52,276 nt of DNA from Pseudomonas asturiensis (GCF_900143095.1 NZ_FRDA01000026.1:1-52276), one strand, 5' to 3'; counted from the stretch's first letter, positions 1 through 9,097 are shown. The notes: a model not told the origin generated them from the letters alone. Program-made: numbers and translations.

Positions 1-26
1 GCGCTTTTGCTCAGGCAAACAGGTTG

Positions 27-929
27 CTAATTCCCGCCCACCGCAAAGTTGGGCAGGGTCTGAACGGGCTGGGCAAACTCGTAAGGGATAGAGACCAGTT
101 CATGGCCGGTGTTGCGCTGCACGACAAAGTGCAGATGCGGACCGGTGCTGTTGCCGGTATTGCCCGAGCGTGCCAGCGGGCTACCGACGCTGACCCGCTG
201 CCCTTCAGCAACACTGACCGAGCCGCGCATCAGGTGCAGGTAGACGCCCATGGTGCCGTCGTCGTGCAGGATGCGCACGAAGTTGCCCGAGGCGTTCGCC
301 CCCCTGCCTGACTGGCTGTTCTCGATCTTGATCACGGTGCCGCCACGCGCCGCAATGATCGGCGTGCCTTCGGGCATCGCGATGTCCATCGCGTAGCGCC
401 CCTTGACGCCATAGTGGCTGTATTTGCCACCTGGCCCTTGGGTCAGGCGAAACGGGCCGCCGACCCACGGCAGCGGATAGCGGTAGGACTGCGCCGTGCT
501 CCGTGGGTCGCCCAGGGTCGAGGTCAGCACCGAGGCGTAATTCATCGCCTTGCCTGCGACCTTGGGGCTCAGCACCACCACACGCTCGTTGGTACGCGCC
601 GGGATCGTGCGACGAAGGGTCGTCGAGGCACCTGCAACGCCCAGCACGTTCGTCACGCTGGACAGCTTCAATTCGACTTCGACCGGCGCGTACAAATCAT
701 TGCGCACGTAAAGGCTGTGTACGCCCTTGTCGCGGCGGATACTCAAATGCACCTGTTGCTCGATACGCTCCACCATCCGGTCCCTGAACACCAGCACGGA
801 CGCACCGGGCGACGCGCGGTCCGAGAACGAAACGACGCCGTCGGCATCGGTGGTTTTATAGATCGTGATCGCCCAGGCCGCAGGCGTGGCCAGTGTCAGA
901 GCGATCAATATCAGCAGGCGTTCGAGCAT
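27..929 (-). CDS. M23 family metallopeptidase with N-terminal DUF4124
   Basis: Exported peptidoglycan hydrolase of the LytM/M23 zinc endopeptidase family, 300 residues. The start MLERLLILIALTLATPAAWA is a clear signal peptide. It is followed by a DUF4124-like stretch (ITIYKTTDADGVVSFSD, residues about 21-40). The C-terminal half has the M23 fold signatures: a His followed ten residues later by YAMD (zinc ligands), a GTPIIAARGGTVI strand and the GPHLHF motif. Both metal-binding motifs are present, so an active cell-wall endopeptidase is likely, acting in the periplasm. It lies downstream of the response regulator gene on the same strand, 166 bp away. The ATG at 929 has no strong Shine-Dalgarno sequence. 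Family assignment is firm; the cleavage specificity is not visible. Confidence 0.9.
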   Translation of the reverse strand: MLERLLILIALTLATPAAWAITIYKTTDADGVVSFSDRASPGASVLVFRDRMVERIEQQVHLSIRRDKGVHSLYVRNDLYAPVEVELKLSSVTNVLGVAGASTTLRRTIPARTNERVVVLSPKVAGKAMNYASVLTSTLGDPRSTAQSYRYPLPWVGGPFRLTQGPGGKYSHYGVKGRYAMDIAMPEGTPIIAARGGTVIKIENSQSGRGANASGNFVRILHDDGTMGVYLHLMRGSVSVAEGQRVSVGSPLARSGNTGNSTGPHLHFVVQRNTGHELVSIPYEFAQPVQTLPNFAVGGN

Positions 930-1055
930 CGGAAGGATTCAGGTTCATTGGCGATGGATGCCAAGCCTAGCAGCGTTAGGGCCGCAAAAGGACTCAACGG
1001 TATCAATCGGCAACAGACCTTGCGTCAAGAAACACGCGTCATAAGGCTGCAACGT

Positions 1056-1080
1056 ACTCCCGCGCGGGCAACGCGGGAGT
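1056..1080. other. Stem-loop after the response regulator gene
   Basis: Perfect 9-bp inverted repeat ACTCCCGCG / CGCGGGAGT with a 7-nt loop, 15 bp past the stop codon of the response regulator. No T-run follows on either strand, so it is not a canonical intrinsic terminator. It may be a 3' stabilising structure or a Rho-associated end. Confidence 0.55.
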
Positions 1081-1095
1081 GATCAGCGCATGGGA

Positions 1096-1992
1096 TCAGG
1101 CGCCTGGAACGAAGTGCTTCTGCGCCGTACCGCGCGCAATCAGGCGTGACAGGTAATCCATCTTCTGTGCGTCCTGGTCGACGAAGCGGAAGATCACTTG
1201 CAGCCACTCGCTGTCCGGCTTCTGTTCGAACGCGGCGACGGAATGCAGATAGCCATTGAGGCGGGCAACTTCGTTGCTGTCGCCCTGCTCCAGATCCAGC
1301 ACGGCGCTGTCGAGCACCTGAGGCAGGTTGTCGCTGCGACGGACCACCAACGACGCTTCCTTGAGGCTCAGGGCCTTGATCACGCAGGACTGAATACCAT
1401 TGGGCAGGCGCAACTGGCCCTGTCCGCGACCGGCAGGCTCTGCGGCCTTGGCGACCACGGGCGGTGCCTTGGCAATACCGCCTGGAGCCGGTGCAGCGAC
1501 AGGCGCGGCGCGAACCACCTCGGCCTTGCCACCAGTCAGTGCGCTGAGCGAATCATTGAGCGGCGAATTCATGCGTGCCGGAGCCGTGGACATGACAGCG
1601 TCCAGCTTGCCGACCTTGGCCAGCGCTTTCTTGACCTTGGTCAGCAACTGCTCGTTGGTGAACGGCTTGCCCACAAAATCGCTGACGCCAGCCTGAATCG
1701 CCTGCACGACGTTTTCCTTGTCGCCACGGCTGGTCACCATGATGAAGGGCACGGTTTTGAGGTAGTTGTCTTGCGAACGGCACCAGGCCAGCAGTTCAAG
1801 GCCGGACATTTCGGGCATTTCCCAGTCGCACAGAATCAGATCGAACGACTCTTTGCTCAGTAACGCCTGGGCCTTGCGACCGTTGACTGCGTCCTCGGTG
1901 TGAATCCCGGGAAAATAATTACGCAGCCCTTTCTTAACCAAGTCGCGAATGAAAGTCGCGTCATCCACCACCAATACACTGACCTTACTCAT
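1096..1992 (-). CDS. CheY-like response regulator with variable C-terminal domain
   Basis: 298-residue two-component response regulator. The receiver domain occupies about residues 1-125: acidic pair D10/D11, phospho-acceptor D56 in the context LCDWEMP, and conserved Lys in VGKPF. A low-complexity Pro/Ala linker (about residues 140-175) leads to a C-terminal domain of about 110 residues beginning GQGQLRLPNG. This is not a DNA-binding domain I recognise; it resembles a divergent PilZ-like beta domain, but that is a guess. I chose ATG 1992 because it begins the receiver fold and has CAGGAGCG just upstream; the in-frame extension upstream lacks homology. It sits directly after phoU, a position I recall in other pseudomonads, so a signalling link to phosphate is conceivable but not shown. 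Confidence 0.88.
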   Translation of the reverse strand: MSKVSVLVVDDATFIRDLVKKGLRNYFPGIHTEDAVNGRKAQALLSKESFDLILCDWEMPEMSGLELLAWCRSQDNYLKTVPFIMVTSRGDKENVVQAIQAGVSDFVGKPFTNEQLLTKVKKALAKVGKLDAVMSTAPARMNSPLNDSLSALTGGKAEVVRAAPVAAPAPGGIAKAPPVVAKAAEPAGRGQGQLRLPNGIQSCVIKALSLKEASLVVRRSDNLPQVLDSAVLDLEQGDSNEVARLNGYLHSVAAFEQKPDSEWLQVIFRFVDQDAQKMDYLSRLIARGTAQKHFVPGA

Positions 1993-2156
1993 CGACGCTC
2001 CTGCGGACGTGTTCACCCTGGAGGCGAACTGCGATATGCCAACACGCCCTTTGTTTCGGCAAGCATAGCGTTGACCGATAGCCAACTGCCATATTGATTG
2101 ACTGCGCCATGAGATTTAATCCGCAGGCGGCTGAGAATGTACCTCTGCACAACGAA

Positions 2157-2183
2157 AAACGCCCGGCAAGTGCCGGGCGTTTT
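2157..2183 (-). terminator. Intrinsic terminator after phoU
   Basis: GCCCGGC / GCCGGGC stem with a 4-nt loop, flanked by AAAA and TTTT tracts, so it can work on both strands. On the minus strand it reads into GTTTTTCG, 14 bp after the phoU stop, and should end the pst-phoU transcript before the response regulator gene. Confidence 0.85.
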
Positions 2184-2196
2184 CTTGCAGGCAATC

Positions 2197-2961
2197 TTAC
2201 TTATCGTCAGCATTGCCCGGAACATTAGCGCTTTCGCTCGCCGAGATGCCCTGCACCTCTTCCTTCATGCGCTTGAGACCCATGTGGCGAACGTCTGTAC
2301 CGCGCACCAGATAGATCACCAGCTCAGAGATGTTGCGCGCGTGATCGCCGATGCGCTCCAGCGAACGCAGAACCCATATGACGTTGAGCACGCGGGAGAT
2401 CGAACGCGGATCTTCCATCATGTAGGTCGCCAGCTCACGCAGGGCCGTCTTGTACTCACGGTCGATGATCTTGTCGTACTGAGCCACCGACAACGCCAGC
2501 TCCGCGTCGAAGCGGGCGAACGAATCGAGTGCGTCGCGCACCATGTTGCGCACCTGATCGCCGATATGCCGCACTTCGACGTAGCCGCGTGGTGACTCGC
2601 CCTCTTCGCACAGCTGGATCGCACGACGAGCAATCTTGGTGGCCTCGTCGCCGATGCGCTCCAGGTCGATCACCGACTTGGAGATGCTGATGATCAGGCG
2701 CAGGTCCGACGCCGCAGGCTGACGACGAGCCAGAATGCGCAGGCACTCTTCGTCGATGTTGCGCTCCATCTGGTTGATCCGGTCGTCGACCTCACGAACC
2801 CGCTGGGCCAGGCCCGAGTCGGCTTCGATCAGCGCCGTGACCGAATCGTTGACCTGCTTCTCGACCAAGCCACCCATTTCGAGCAAATGGCTGCGAACGT
2901 CTTCGAGTTCAGCGTTGAACTGTTGGGAAATGTGATGCGTGTGGCTGTCTTTGTGGATCAT
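2197..2961 (-). CDS. phoU: Phosphate signalling protein PhoU
   Basis: 254 residues, the normal length for PhoU. Two tandem three-helix PhoU domains are recognisable, each with the acidic metal-binding pattern (ERIGDEATKIARR about residues 98-110 and ERIGDHARNISE near residue 205). PhoU couples the PstSCAB transporter to the PhoR sensor kinase, holding the Pho regulon off when phosphate is plentiful. It is the last gene of the pst operon, 70 bp after pstB, and is followed by a strong terminator. Function is well established for the family; nothing unusual is seen. Confidence 0.97.
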   Translation of the reverse strand: MIHKDSHTHHISQQFNAELEDVRSHLLEMGGLVEKQVNDSVTALIEADSGLAQRVREVDDRINQMERNIDEECLRILARRQPAASDLRLIISISKSVIDLERIGDEATKIARRAIQLCEEGESPRGYVEVRHIGDQVRNMVRDALDSFARFDAELALSVAQYDKIIDREYKTALRELATYMMEDPRSISRVLNVIWVLRSLERIGDHARNISELVIYLVRGTDVRHMGLKRMKEEVQGISASESANVPGNADDK

Positions 2962-3031
2962 GCTGGGTGTCCTTGGAACGTCCGGTTAATTGCGAAAACG
3001 CAGCGGTGGTTCAGGTCTGACGAAGCACGTC

Positions 3032-3865
3032 CTAGCCATAACGACCGGTGATGTAGTCTTCAGTCTGTTTTTTGGCCGGGTTGGTGAACAAGGTATCAGT
3101 GTCACCAAACTCGACGAGCTTGCCCATGTACATAAACGCGGTGTAGTCCGACACCCGAGCCGCCTGCTGCATATTGTGGGTAACGATCACAATGGTGTAT
3201 TTGGATTTCAGTTCGTAGATCAGCTCTTCAACTTTAAGGGTCGAAATCGGGTCAAGTGCCGAACAGGGTTCGTCGAGCAGCAGGACTTCCGGCTCCACGG
3301 CGATGGTTCTGGCAATGACCAGACGCTGTTGCTGACCGCCAGACAGACCCAGTGCCGACTCATGCAGTCGATCCTTGACCTCGTCCCACAGTGCAGCGCC
3401 TTTCAAAGCCCACTCGACTGCTTCGTCGAGTACGCGCTTTTTGTTGATCCCTTGAATGCGCAATCCGTAGACCACGTTTTCATAGATCGTCTTGGGAAAC
3501 GGGTTCGGCTTCTGGAAGACCATGCCGACGCGACGACGCAGCTCGGCGACTTCCTCACCCTTGGTGTAGATGTTGTGGCCATACAGGTTGATGGCGCCCT
3601 CGACGCGGCAGCCATCCACCAGGTCGTTCATACGGTTGAACGTGCGCAACAGCGTCGACTTGCCACAACCCGAAGGGCCGATGAACGAGGTCACCTTCTG
3701 CTTGGGAATGTTCAGGGCGATGTCGAACAGCGCCTGTTTTTCGCCATAGAACAGGTTCAGACCCGGCACTTCGATCGCCACGGTTTCGTCGGCCAGGTGC
3801 AGGCCTTGCTTGTGACGCCTCAGAGCCGACATGCTCATGCCGTGAGTCGGGCTTTCGTGTTGCAT
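3032..3865 (-). CDS. pstB: Phosphate ABC transporter ATP-binding protein PstB
   Basis: 277-residue ATPase that powers high-affinity phosphate import by PstSCAB at the inner membrane. Walker A GPSGCGKST is at residues 63-71, the Q-loop around FQKPNPFP (118-124), ABC signature LSGGQQQ at 174-180, and Walker B LLLDEP at 195-200. The KPNPFP and ENVVYGLR motifs are typical of PstB as opposed to other ABC ATPases. It follows pstA by 70 bp with a GC-rich hairpin between them. Its start, MQHESPTHGM, is the ATG at 3865 with AGGAGCAATCC upstream. Confidence 0.97.
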   Translation of the reverse strand: MQHESPTHGMSMSALRRHKQGLHLADETVAIEVPGLNLFYGEKQALFDIALNIPKQKVTSFIGPSGCGKSTLLRTFNRMNDLVDGCRVEGAINLYGHNIYTKGEEVAELRRRVGMVFQKPNPFPKTIYENVVYGLRIQGINKKRVLDEAVEWALKGAALWDEVKDRLHESALGLSGGQQQRLVIARTIAVEPEVLLLDEPCSALDPISTLKVEELIYELKSKYTIVIVTHNMQQAARVSDYTAFMYMGKLVEFGDTDTLFTNPAKKQTEDYITGRYG

Positions 3866-3899
3866 GGATTGCTCCTGTGCGAACCATTCGTTTCATCGA

Positions 3900-3926
3900 G
3901 CCGCCCGCCTCGCGGGAGGGGGCGGC
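3900..3926 (-). other. GC-rich intercistronic hairpin between pstA and pstB
   Basis: Inverted repeat GCCGCC / GGCGGC with an inner CCTC / GAGG pairing, located just after the pstA stop and about 35 bp before pstB. There is no T-tract, so it more likely stabilises the upstream RNA or lowers read-through than ends transcription. Confidence 0.5.
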
Positions 3927-3935
3927 ACTCAGGGA

Positions 3936-5606
3936 TCAGTTGTCGAGCGCCTTGTACTTTTCTCGCAGGTGATTGCGAATGCTGACCGCCGACAGGTTGA
4001 GCAAGGCGATGACCAACACCAGCAACAGCGCCGTGGCGTACACCAGCGGGCGAGCAGCCTCGACGTTGGGGCTCTGGAAGCCCACGTCGTAAATGTGAAA
4101 ACCCAGGTGCATGATCTTCTGATCCAGATGCAGATAGGGGTAATTTCCGTCCAGTGGCAACGATGGCGCCAGCTTGACTACACCGACCAGCATCAACGGC
4201 GCAACTTCGCCGGCGGCACGGGCCACGGCCAGAATCAGGCCGGTCATCATCGCCGGGCTGGCCATGGGCAACACTATTTTCCACAGCGTCTCGGCCTTGG
4301 TGGCCCCCAGCGCCAGCGAACCTTCGCGCAGGGTCAGCGGAATGCGTGCCAGCCCCTCTTCAGTCGCCACGATCACCACGGGCACCGCCAGCAGCGCCAG
4401 CGTCAGCGATGCCCACAGCAGGCCCGGTGTACCGAAAGTCGGCGCAGGCAGGGCTTCAGGGAAGAACAGCCGATCCACCGAGCCGCCCAGCACATAGACG
4501 AAAAACCCCAGGCCGAACACGCCGTAGACGATGGCAGGCACGCCAGCCAGGTTGTTGACCGCGATACGGATCAGGCGAGTGAGCGGCCCCTGGCGGGCGT
4601 ATTCACGCAGATAGACGGCAGCCAGCACGCCGAACGGGGTCACAATGATCGCCATGATCAGGGTCATCATCACCGTGCCGAAAATCGCCGGGAAGATGCC
4701 GCCCTCAGTGTTCGCCTCACGCGGGTCGTCGCTCAGGAATTCCCAGAGCTTCTTGAAATAGAAGCTCAGCTTGGCGACCGTGCCCATCGCATTGGGCTGA
4801 TAGGCGTGCACCACCTTGCCCAGGCTGATTTCGATTTCCTTGCCATTGGCGTCGCGCGCCGTGAGGCTGTCGCGATCAAAGGCCTGATGCAGCGCACTGA
4901 GGCGATCTTCGATGGCTGCGTAACGGGCGTCGAGTTCTGCGCGCTCGGCCGCCATGTCGGCCTGCGCGGCAGCATCGAGTTTGCCATTGAGTTCAAGCTT
5001 GCGGGCCTGAAGACGCAGACGCTCGATGCCATGGTTAATGGCGCCGATGTCTTTCTTCTCCAGCACATACAATTCGTCAGCAAGCGTTTCGACGCGCTTG
5101 ATGCGCTCCTGCAAGGTGGGCCAGGCGGCTTCGCCTTCGGCGACGATTGCGCCGCCCTCCTTGACGTTGATCAGGTAGCCGTAGAAGTTGCCCCACTCAC
5201 GACGCTCCAGCGTCATGAGTTCTGCAGGCCGGCTTTCTCCGGTCAGCCACTCGCCTATCACCCAGCTAAAGTCGCTGGGGTTGAGGTCGCGGTTGCCGAC
5301 CTTGAACAGCTCGCGGGTCATGAATTCCGGGCCTGCGTCGGGCACCGGCAAACCGGCACTCTTCAAGCGAGCGCGTGGCACCTGTTCTTTCTCGACCAGT
5401 TCACCCACCAGCACATGCTTTGCCTGACCGGGTACGTCGTACTGCGCGGCCACCAGATCGGCCGGCCAGAAATGGCCCAGACCGCGAACAGCAATCACCG
5501 CCAGCAAACCGATGGTCATGATCACGGCGATGGAAACGGCACCCGCACTCATCCAGACGCCAGGGGCGCCGCTTTTGAACCAGCCGTTGAGGGAGTTCCT
5601 TTTCAC
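3936..5606 (-). CDS. pstA: Phosphate ABC transporter permease PstA (long form)
   Basis: Inner-membrane permease of the phosphate importer, 556 residues against about 300 for the E. coli protein. A first membrane segment (about residues 20-45) is followed by a large insert (about 50-300) with predicted periplasmic location and a helical, charge-rich coiled-coil stretch around residues 170-255. The canonical PstA permease core (five further membrane segments, with the EAA loop around EEGLARIPLTLREGSLALGA) occupies the C-terminal half. The gene starts at ATG 5606, 15 bp after pstC, indicating one transcript. The extension matches the long PstA form I recall from pseudomonads; its role is unknown. 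Confidence 0.95.
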   Translation of the reverse strand: MKRNSLNGWFKSGAPGVWMSAGAVSIAVIMTIGLLAVIAVRGLGHFWPADLVAAQYDVPGQAKHVLVGELVEKEQVPRARLKSAGLPVPDAGPEFMTRELFKVGNRDLNPSDFSWVIGEWLTGESRPAELMTLERREWGNFYGYLINVKEGGAIVAEGEAAWPTLQERIKRVETLADELYVLEKKDIGAINHGIERLRLQARKLELNGKLDAAAQADMAAERAELDARYAAIEDRLSALHQAFDRDSLTARDANGKEIEISLGKVVHAYQPNAMGTVAKLSFYFKKLWEFLSDDPREANTEGGIFPAIFGTVMMTLIMAIIVTPFGVLAAVYLREYARQGPLTRLIRIAVNNLAGVPAIVYGVFGLGFFVYVLGGSVDRLFFPEALPAPTFGTPGLLWASLTLALLAVPVVIVATEEGLARIPLTLREGSLALGATKAETLWKIVLPMASPAMMTGLILAVARAAGEVAPLMLVGVVKLAPSLPLDGNYPYLHLDQKIMHLGFHIYDVGFQSPNVEAARPLVYATALLLVLVIALLNLSAVSIRNHLREKYKALDN

Positions 5607-5621
5607 GAACTTCTACCTTCC

Positions 5622-7907
5622 TTAAAGCGACGAGTATTTCTTGCGCAGGCGCTGACGAATCAGCTCTGCGACGGTGTTCATGACAAAGGTGAACATCAGC
5701 AACACCAACGCCGCCAGAAACAACACTCGATAATGACTGCCGCCCACTTCAGATTCCGGCATCTCCACGGCAACGTTGGCCGCCAGCGTGCGCATGCCTT
5801 CGAACAGGTTCATGTCCATGATCGGCGTGTTACCGGTGGCCATCAGCACAATCATGGTTTCGCCTACGGCGCGGCCCATGCCGATCATCAGCGCCGAGAA
5901 AATACCCGGGCTGGCGGTCAGGATCACCACGCGGGTCAGGGTTTGCCAGGGCGTGGCACCCAGCGCCAGCGAGCCCAGCGTCAGGCTGCGCGGCACGCTG
6001 AACACGGCGTCCTCGGCAATCGAATAAATGTTCGGGATCACGGCAAAGCCCATCGCCAGTCCGACCACCAGCGCATTGCGCTGATCGTAAGTGATGCCCA
6101 GGTCATTGCTGATCCACATGCGCATGTCGCCATCGAAGAACCAGTTTTCCAGGTGCGGGCTCATGCTCAACGAAAACCAGCCCACCAGCAAAATGACCGG
6201 AACCAGGATCGCGCTTTCCCAGCCATCCGGCACGCGCAAGCGAATCGAGTCGGGCAAGCGTGTCCAGAAGAAGCCAGCCAGCAGAATGCCGATGGGGGTC
6301 AGCAGCAACAGGCTGAAGATGCCCGGCAGATGCCCTTCCAGATACGGCGCCAGAAACAGCCCGGCAAAGAAACCGAGAATCACCGTCGGCATCGCTTCCA
6401 TCAGTTCGATCACGGGCTTGACCTTGCGGCGCATGCCCGGCGCCATGAAGTACGCGGTGTAGATCGCCGCGGCAACCGCCAGCGGTGCCGCCAGCAGCAT
6501 GGCGTAGAACGCGGCCTTGAGCGTGCCGTAGGTCAGCGGCGCCAGGCTCAGTTTGGGCTCGAAGTCGCTGTTGGACGCCGTGGACTGCCAGACGTACTTG
6601 GGCTCGTCGTAGTTTTCGTACCAGACCTTGCCCCACAGCGAACTCCACGACACCTCGGGGTGCGGGTTATCCAGTGTCAACGGCAACAGCGTGCTGCCAC
6701 TTTCCACCAGCACCTGGTTCGCCCGTGGCGACAACGCCAGTATGCCGGGACCGTCCACCACCTGATTGACCAGCAAAGTGCGGTGGGCGGTGCTGTGGTA
6801 CACACCCAGCTTGCCCGAGGCATCCAGCGCGATGAAGCCTTTGCGACGCTGTTCCGGCTTGATCTGGACAATCGGCGCACTGCCCATCCTGAAATCGCGA
6901 ATACGCATGAGCCGCTGTTCGCCATCGGTGTCGCGGGCCATGAACCACTGGGTCATGCCGCCGCGGGAGTTACCGATGATCAACGAAATACCGCCGACCA
7001 GTTGCGCGCTGGCGGTGATTTCGGCGTTGCCGTCTTCGAGCAGTTTGTAGCGGCCGTTGAGGGTGCGGTCACGCAGGCTGAACACATCGGCCTGGGCCCG
7101 TCCGTTGATCACGTACAGCCATTGCTGACGCGGATCGATATAGATGGCTTTCACAGCGGCGGACATCTGCGGCAGTTCGATACGGCTCTGCTCGCGGGTC
7201 AGTTCGCCGGTCATCATGTTCTCGGTCTGCTCGATCGCCATGACATGCAACTGAGTGCCGGTGGAGCCTGCCACCTTGAGGCTTTCGCCGTCGGCGCTGA
7301 CCGTCACGTGCTCGACCGCACGCCCGGCATCGTCCAGCACCAGCGGCGTCTCGCCGAACGGCCAGGCCACACTCGGCGTGATGGTTTTCTGGTTACCCGG
7401 GTACGTGGTCACGTACGAATGCCTGAAGATCAATACCTGGCCATTGGACAGACCCAACGCAATCAGCGGCGCGCCGGGTTGGTCCTTGCCAATGGACACC
7501 ACGGTCGCTCCGGCAGGAAGCGGCAGCGCGACACGTTGCAGCTCGGCCCCGCCCTTGATATCGAAAAAGATCACTTCGCCCTTGTCGGAAATCCGCATGC
7601 CGATCTGATTCTGCTCTTCGATGGCGATCATCAGCGGCTTGCCGGCATCCTGCATCCAGGCAGCGTTCAGTGGCGCAGCGGCGGTCAGGCTCGCGCCCTT
7701 GAACAACGGCGCGACCACGTAAGCGAGGTAGAAGAAAATCAGGGTGATGGCCGCCAGCACCGCCAGGCCACCGATGGCGACGTACCAGTGAGTCAGACGA
7801 TCCTTGAACGCACGAAAACGGCGCTTGCGCAGCATCGCAGGCGTATTGAAGTCGATACGCTCTGGCGGGGAATTTTGATCGATCACAGGTTTAGCCAACT
7901 CATTCAT
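5622..7907 (-). CDS. pstC: Phosphate ABC transporter permease PstC (long form)
   Basis: Partner permease of PstA. Using ATG 7907 it has 761 residues, more than twice the E. coli length. The first membrane segment (about residues 43-68) is followed by a roughly 380-residue beta-rich region with repeated strand patterns (for example VVSIGKDQPGAPLIALGLSNG), which suggests a periplasmic propeller-like domain. The permease core with six membrane segments fills the last 300 residues, with the EAA-type loop at DAVFSVPRSLTLGSLALGA. An in-frame GTG at 7913 would add only two residues. Neither start has a good Shine-Dalgarno site. A Pho box ends 24 bp upstream of the ATG, so the gene can be transcribed separately from pstS. 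Confidence 0.95.
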   Translation of the reverse strand: MNELAKPVIDQNSPPERIDFNTPAMLRKRRFRAFKDRLTHWYVAIGGLAVLAAITLIFFYLAYVVAPLFKGASLTAAAPLNAAWMQDAGKPLMIAIEEQNQIGMRISDKGEVIFFDIKGGAELQRVALPLPAGATVVSIGKDQPGAPLIALGLSNGQVLIFRHSYVTTYPGNQKTITPSVAWPFGETPLVLDDAGRAVEHVTVSADGESLKVAGSTGTQLHVMAIEQTENMMTGELTREQSRIELPQMSAAVKAIYIDPRQQWLYVINGRAQADVFSLRDRTLNGRYKLLEDGNAEITASAQLVGGISLIIGNSRGGMTQWFMARDTDGEQRLMRIRDFRMGSAPIVQIKPEQRRKGFIALDASGKLGVYHSTAHRTLLVNQVVDGPGILALSPRANQVLVESGSTLLPLTLDNPHPEVSWSSLWGKVWYENYDEPKYVWQSTASNSDFEPKLSLAPLTYGTLKAAFYAMLLAAPLAVAAAIYTAYFMAPGMRRKVKPVIELMEAMPTVILGFFAGLFLAPYLEGHLPGIFSLLLLTPIGILLAGFFWTRLPDSIRLRVPDGWESAILVPVILLVGWFSLSMSPHLENWFFDGDMRMWISNDLGITYDQRNALVVGLAMGFAVIPNIYSIAEDAVFSVPRSLTLGSLALGATPWQTLTRVVILTASPGIFSALMIGMGRAVGETMIVLMATGNTPIMDMNLFEGMRTLAANVAVEMPESEVGGSHYRVLFLAALVLLMFTFVMNTVAELIRQRLRKKYSSL

Positions 7908-7931
7908 GCGCACACACCGTAGCGGCCTTGT

Positions 7932-7949
7932 ATGACAAAAACATTACAG
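7932..7949 (-). promoter_or_regulatory. Pho box upstream of pstC
   Basis: On the minus strand CTGTAAT-GTTT-TTGTCAT, the 7-4-7 pattern bound by PhoB (consensus CTGTCAT-N4-CTGTCAT). A weak -10 (TACGGT, 7916-7921) follows 10 bp later, placing the transcript start at or within a few bases of the pstC start codon. Confidence 0.75.
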
Positions 7950-8044
7950 CAAGGTGACGCAGAAAAGCCCGCTGCCCAATAAAACCGGCGGCGGACTGTT
8001 CCAATTATGACAAGGCCAATCCATTGAGCCTCGTTGACCGCTTG

Positions 8045-9043
8045 TTAGTTCGACGCTACGCCACCCGTGCCTTGCAGGCCCAGATCAGCCAGCGCTTTCT
8101 CGACCACGCGGGCGGGCAGCGGAATGTAGCCGTCTTTCATCACCACTTCCTGACCTTGTCTGGAAAGGACCAGCTTGATGAACTCGGCTTCCAGCGGGGC
8201 CAACGGCTTGTTGGGCGCCTTGTTGACGTAGACATAAAGGAAGCGCGACAACGGGTAAGTGCCGTTCAACGTGTTGGCTTCGTTGTCTTCAACGAACACG
8301 CCGCCGTCCTTCTTCGCCAGCGGCACGGTGCGCACGTTGGAGGTTTTGTAACCGATACCCGAGTAACCGATGCCGTTGAGCGAATTACTGATGGCACTGA
8401 CCACCGAGGCCGAACCCGGCTGTTCGTTGACGTTGGGCTTGAAGTCGCCTTTGCACAGCGCTTCTTCCTTGAAGTAGCCATAAGTGCCGGACACCGAGTT
8501 ACGTCCGAACAGCTGGATCGGCTTGCCAGCCAGATCGCCGGTCACGCCCACATCGCCCCAGGTTTTCGCATCGGTCTTGGCGCCGCAAAGACGCGTCGCG
8601 GAGAAAATCGCGTCGACCTGCTGCAGGGTCAGGCCCTTGATCGGGTTGTCCTTGTGCACAAACACCGCCAGCGCATCCACAGCCACTGGAATGGCCGTCG
8701 GCTTGTAGCCGTGCTTCTGCTCGAACGCCGACAGCTCGCCGTCTTTCATCTTGCGGCTCATCGGCCCAAGGTTCGCAGTGCCTTCGGTCAAGGCCGGCGG
8801 CGCGGTCGATGAACCGGCGGCCTGAATCTGGATGTTCACACTGGGATATTCTTTCTTGTAGGCCTCGGCCCACAGGGTCATCAGGTTGGCCAGGGTGTCG
8901 GAGCCGACACTGGAGAGGTTGCCCGATACACCGGAAGTCTTGGTATAGGCTTTGATGGCGGGGTCGACAGCAGCAACCGAATTGGCAGCGGCAACTCCGG
9001 CCGCTACAAAGGTCAGTGCAGTCATCAAACTCTTGAGTGTCAT
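8045..9043 (-). CDS. pstS: Phosphate-binding periplasmic protein PstS
   Basis: 332-residue solute-binding protein that captures inorganic phosphate in the periplasm and delivers it to PstCA. The N-terminus MTLKSLMTALTFVAAGVAAA is a Sec signal peptide, with likely cleavage after NSVAA. Phosphate-ligand motifs of the family are visible: VGSDTLANL near residue 45, AGSSTAPPALTEG near residue 75 and the RNSVSGTYGYFKE segment near 155-170. It is the first gene of the pst cluster. A tandem Pho box lies about 55 bp upstream. A 137-bp gap separates it from pstC and contains a second Pho box. Confidence 0.97.
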   Translation of the reverse strand: MTLKSLMTALTFVAAGVAAANSVAAVDPAIKAYTKTSGVSGNLSSVGSDTLANLMTLWAEAYKKEYPSVNIQIQAAGSSTAPPALTEGTANLGPMSRKMKDGELSAFEQKHGYKPTAIPVAVDALAVFVHKDNPIKGLTLQQVDAIFSATRLCGAKTDAKTWGDVGVTGDLAGKPIQLFGRNSVSGTYGYFKEEALCKGDFKPNVNEQPGSASVVSAISNSLNGIGYSGIGYKTSNVRTVPLAKKDGGVFVEDNEANTLNGTYPLSRFLYVYVNKAPNKPLAPLEAEFIKLVLSRQGQEVVMKDGYIPLPARVVEKALADLGLQGTGGVASN

Positions 9044-9097
9044 GCCTTGCGCTCCTGGCAGGGTATGTAGGGGTCCAGACCCGCTTTCGCCGGTCTT

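Noticed and set aside
3864..7922. A very long open frame (about 1,350 codons) on the plus strand opposite pstA and pstC
   Set aside because: It is fully antisense to two clear transporter genes, has no membrane or domain signatures, is rich in His/Gln/Arg as expected for an antisense frame in GC-rich DNA, and lacks a ribosome site.
7950..8044. Terminator between pstS and pstC
   Set aside because: No stem of more than a few pairs followed by a T-run; the lone TTGTCAT at 8006-8012 is a single Pho half-site without a partner at the right spacing.
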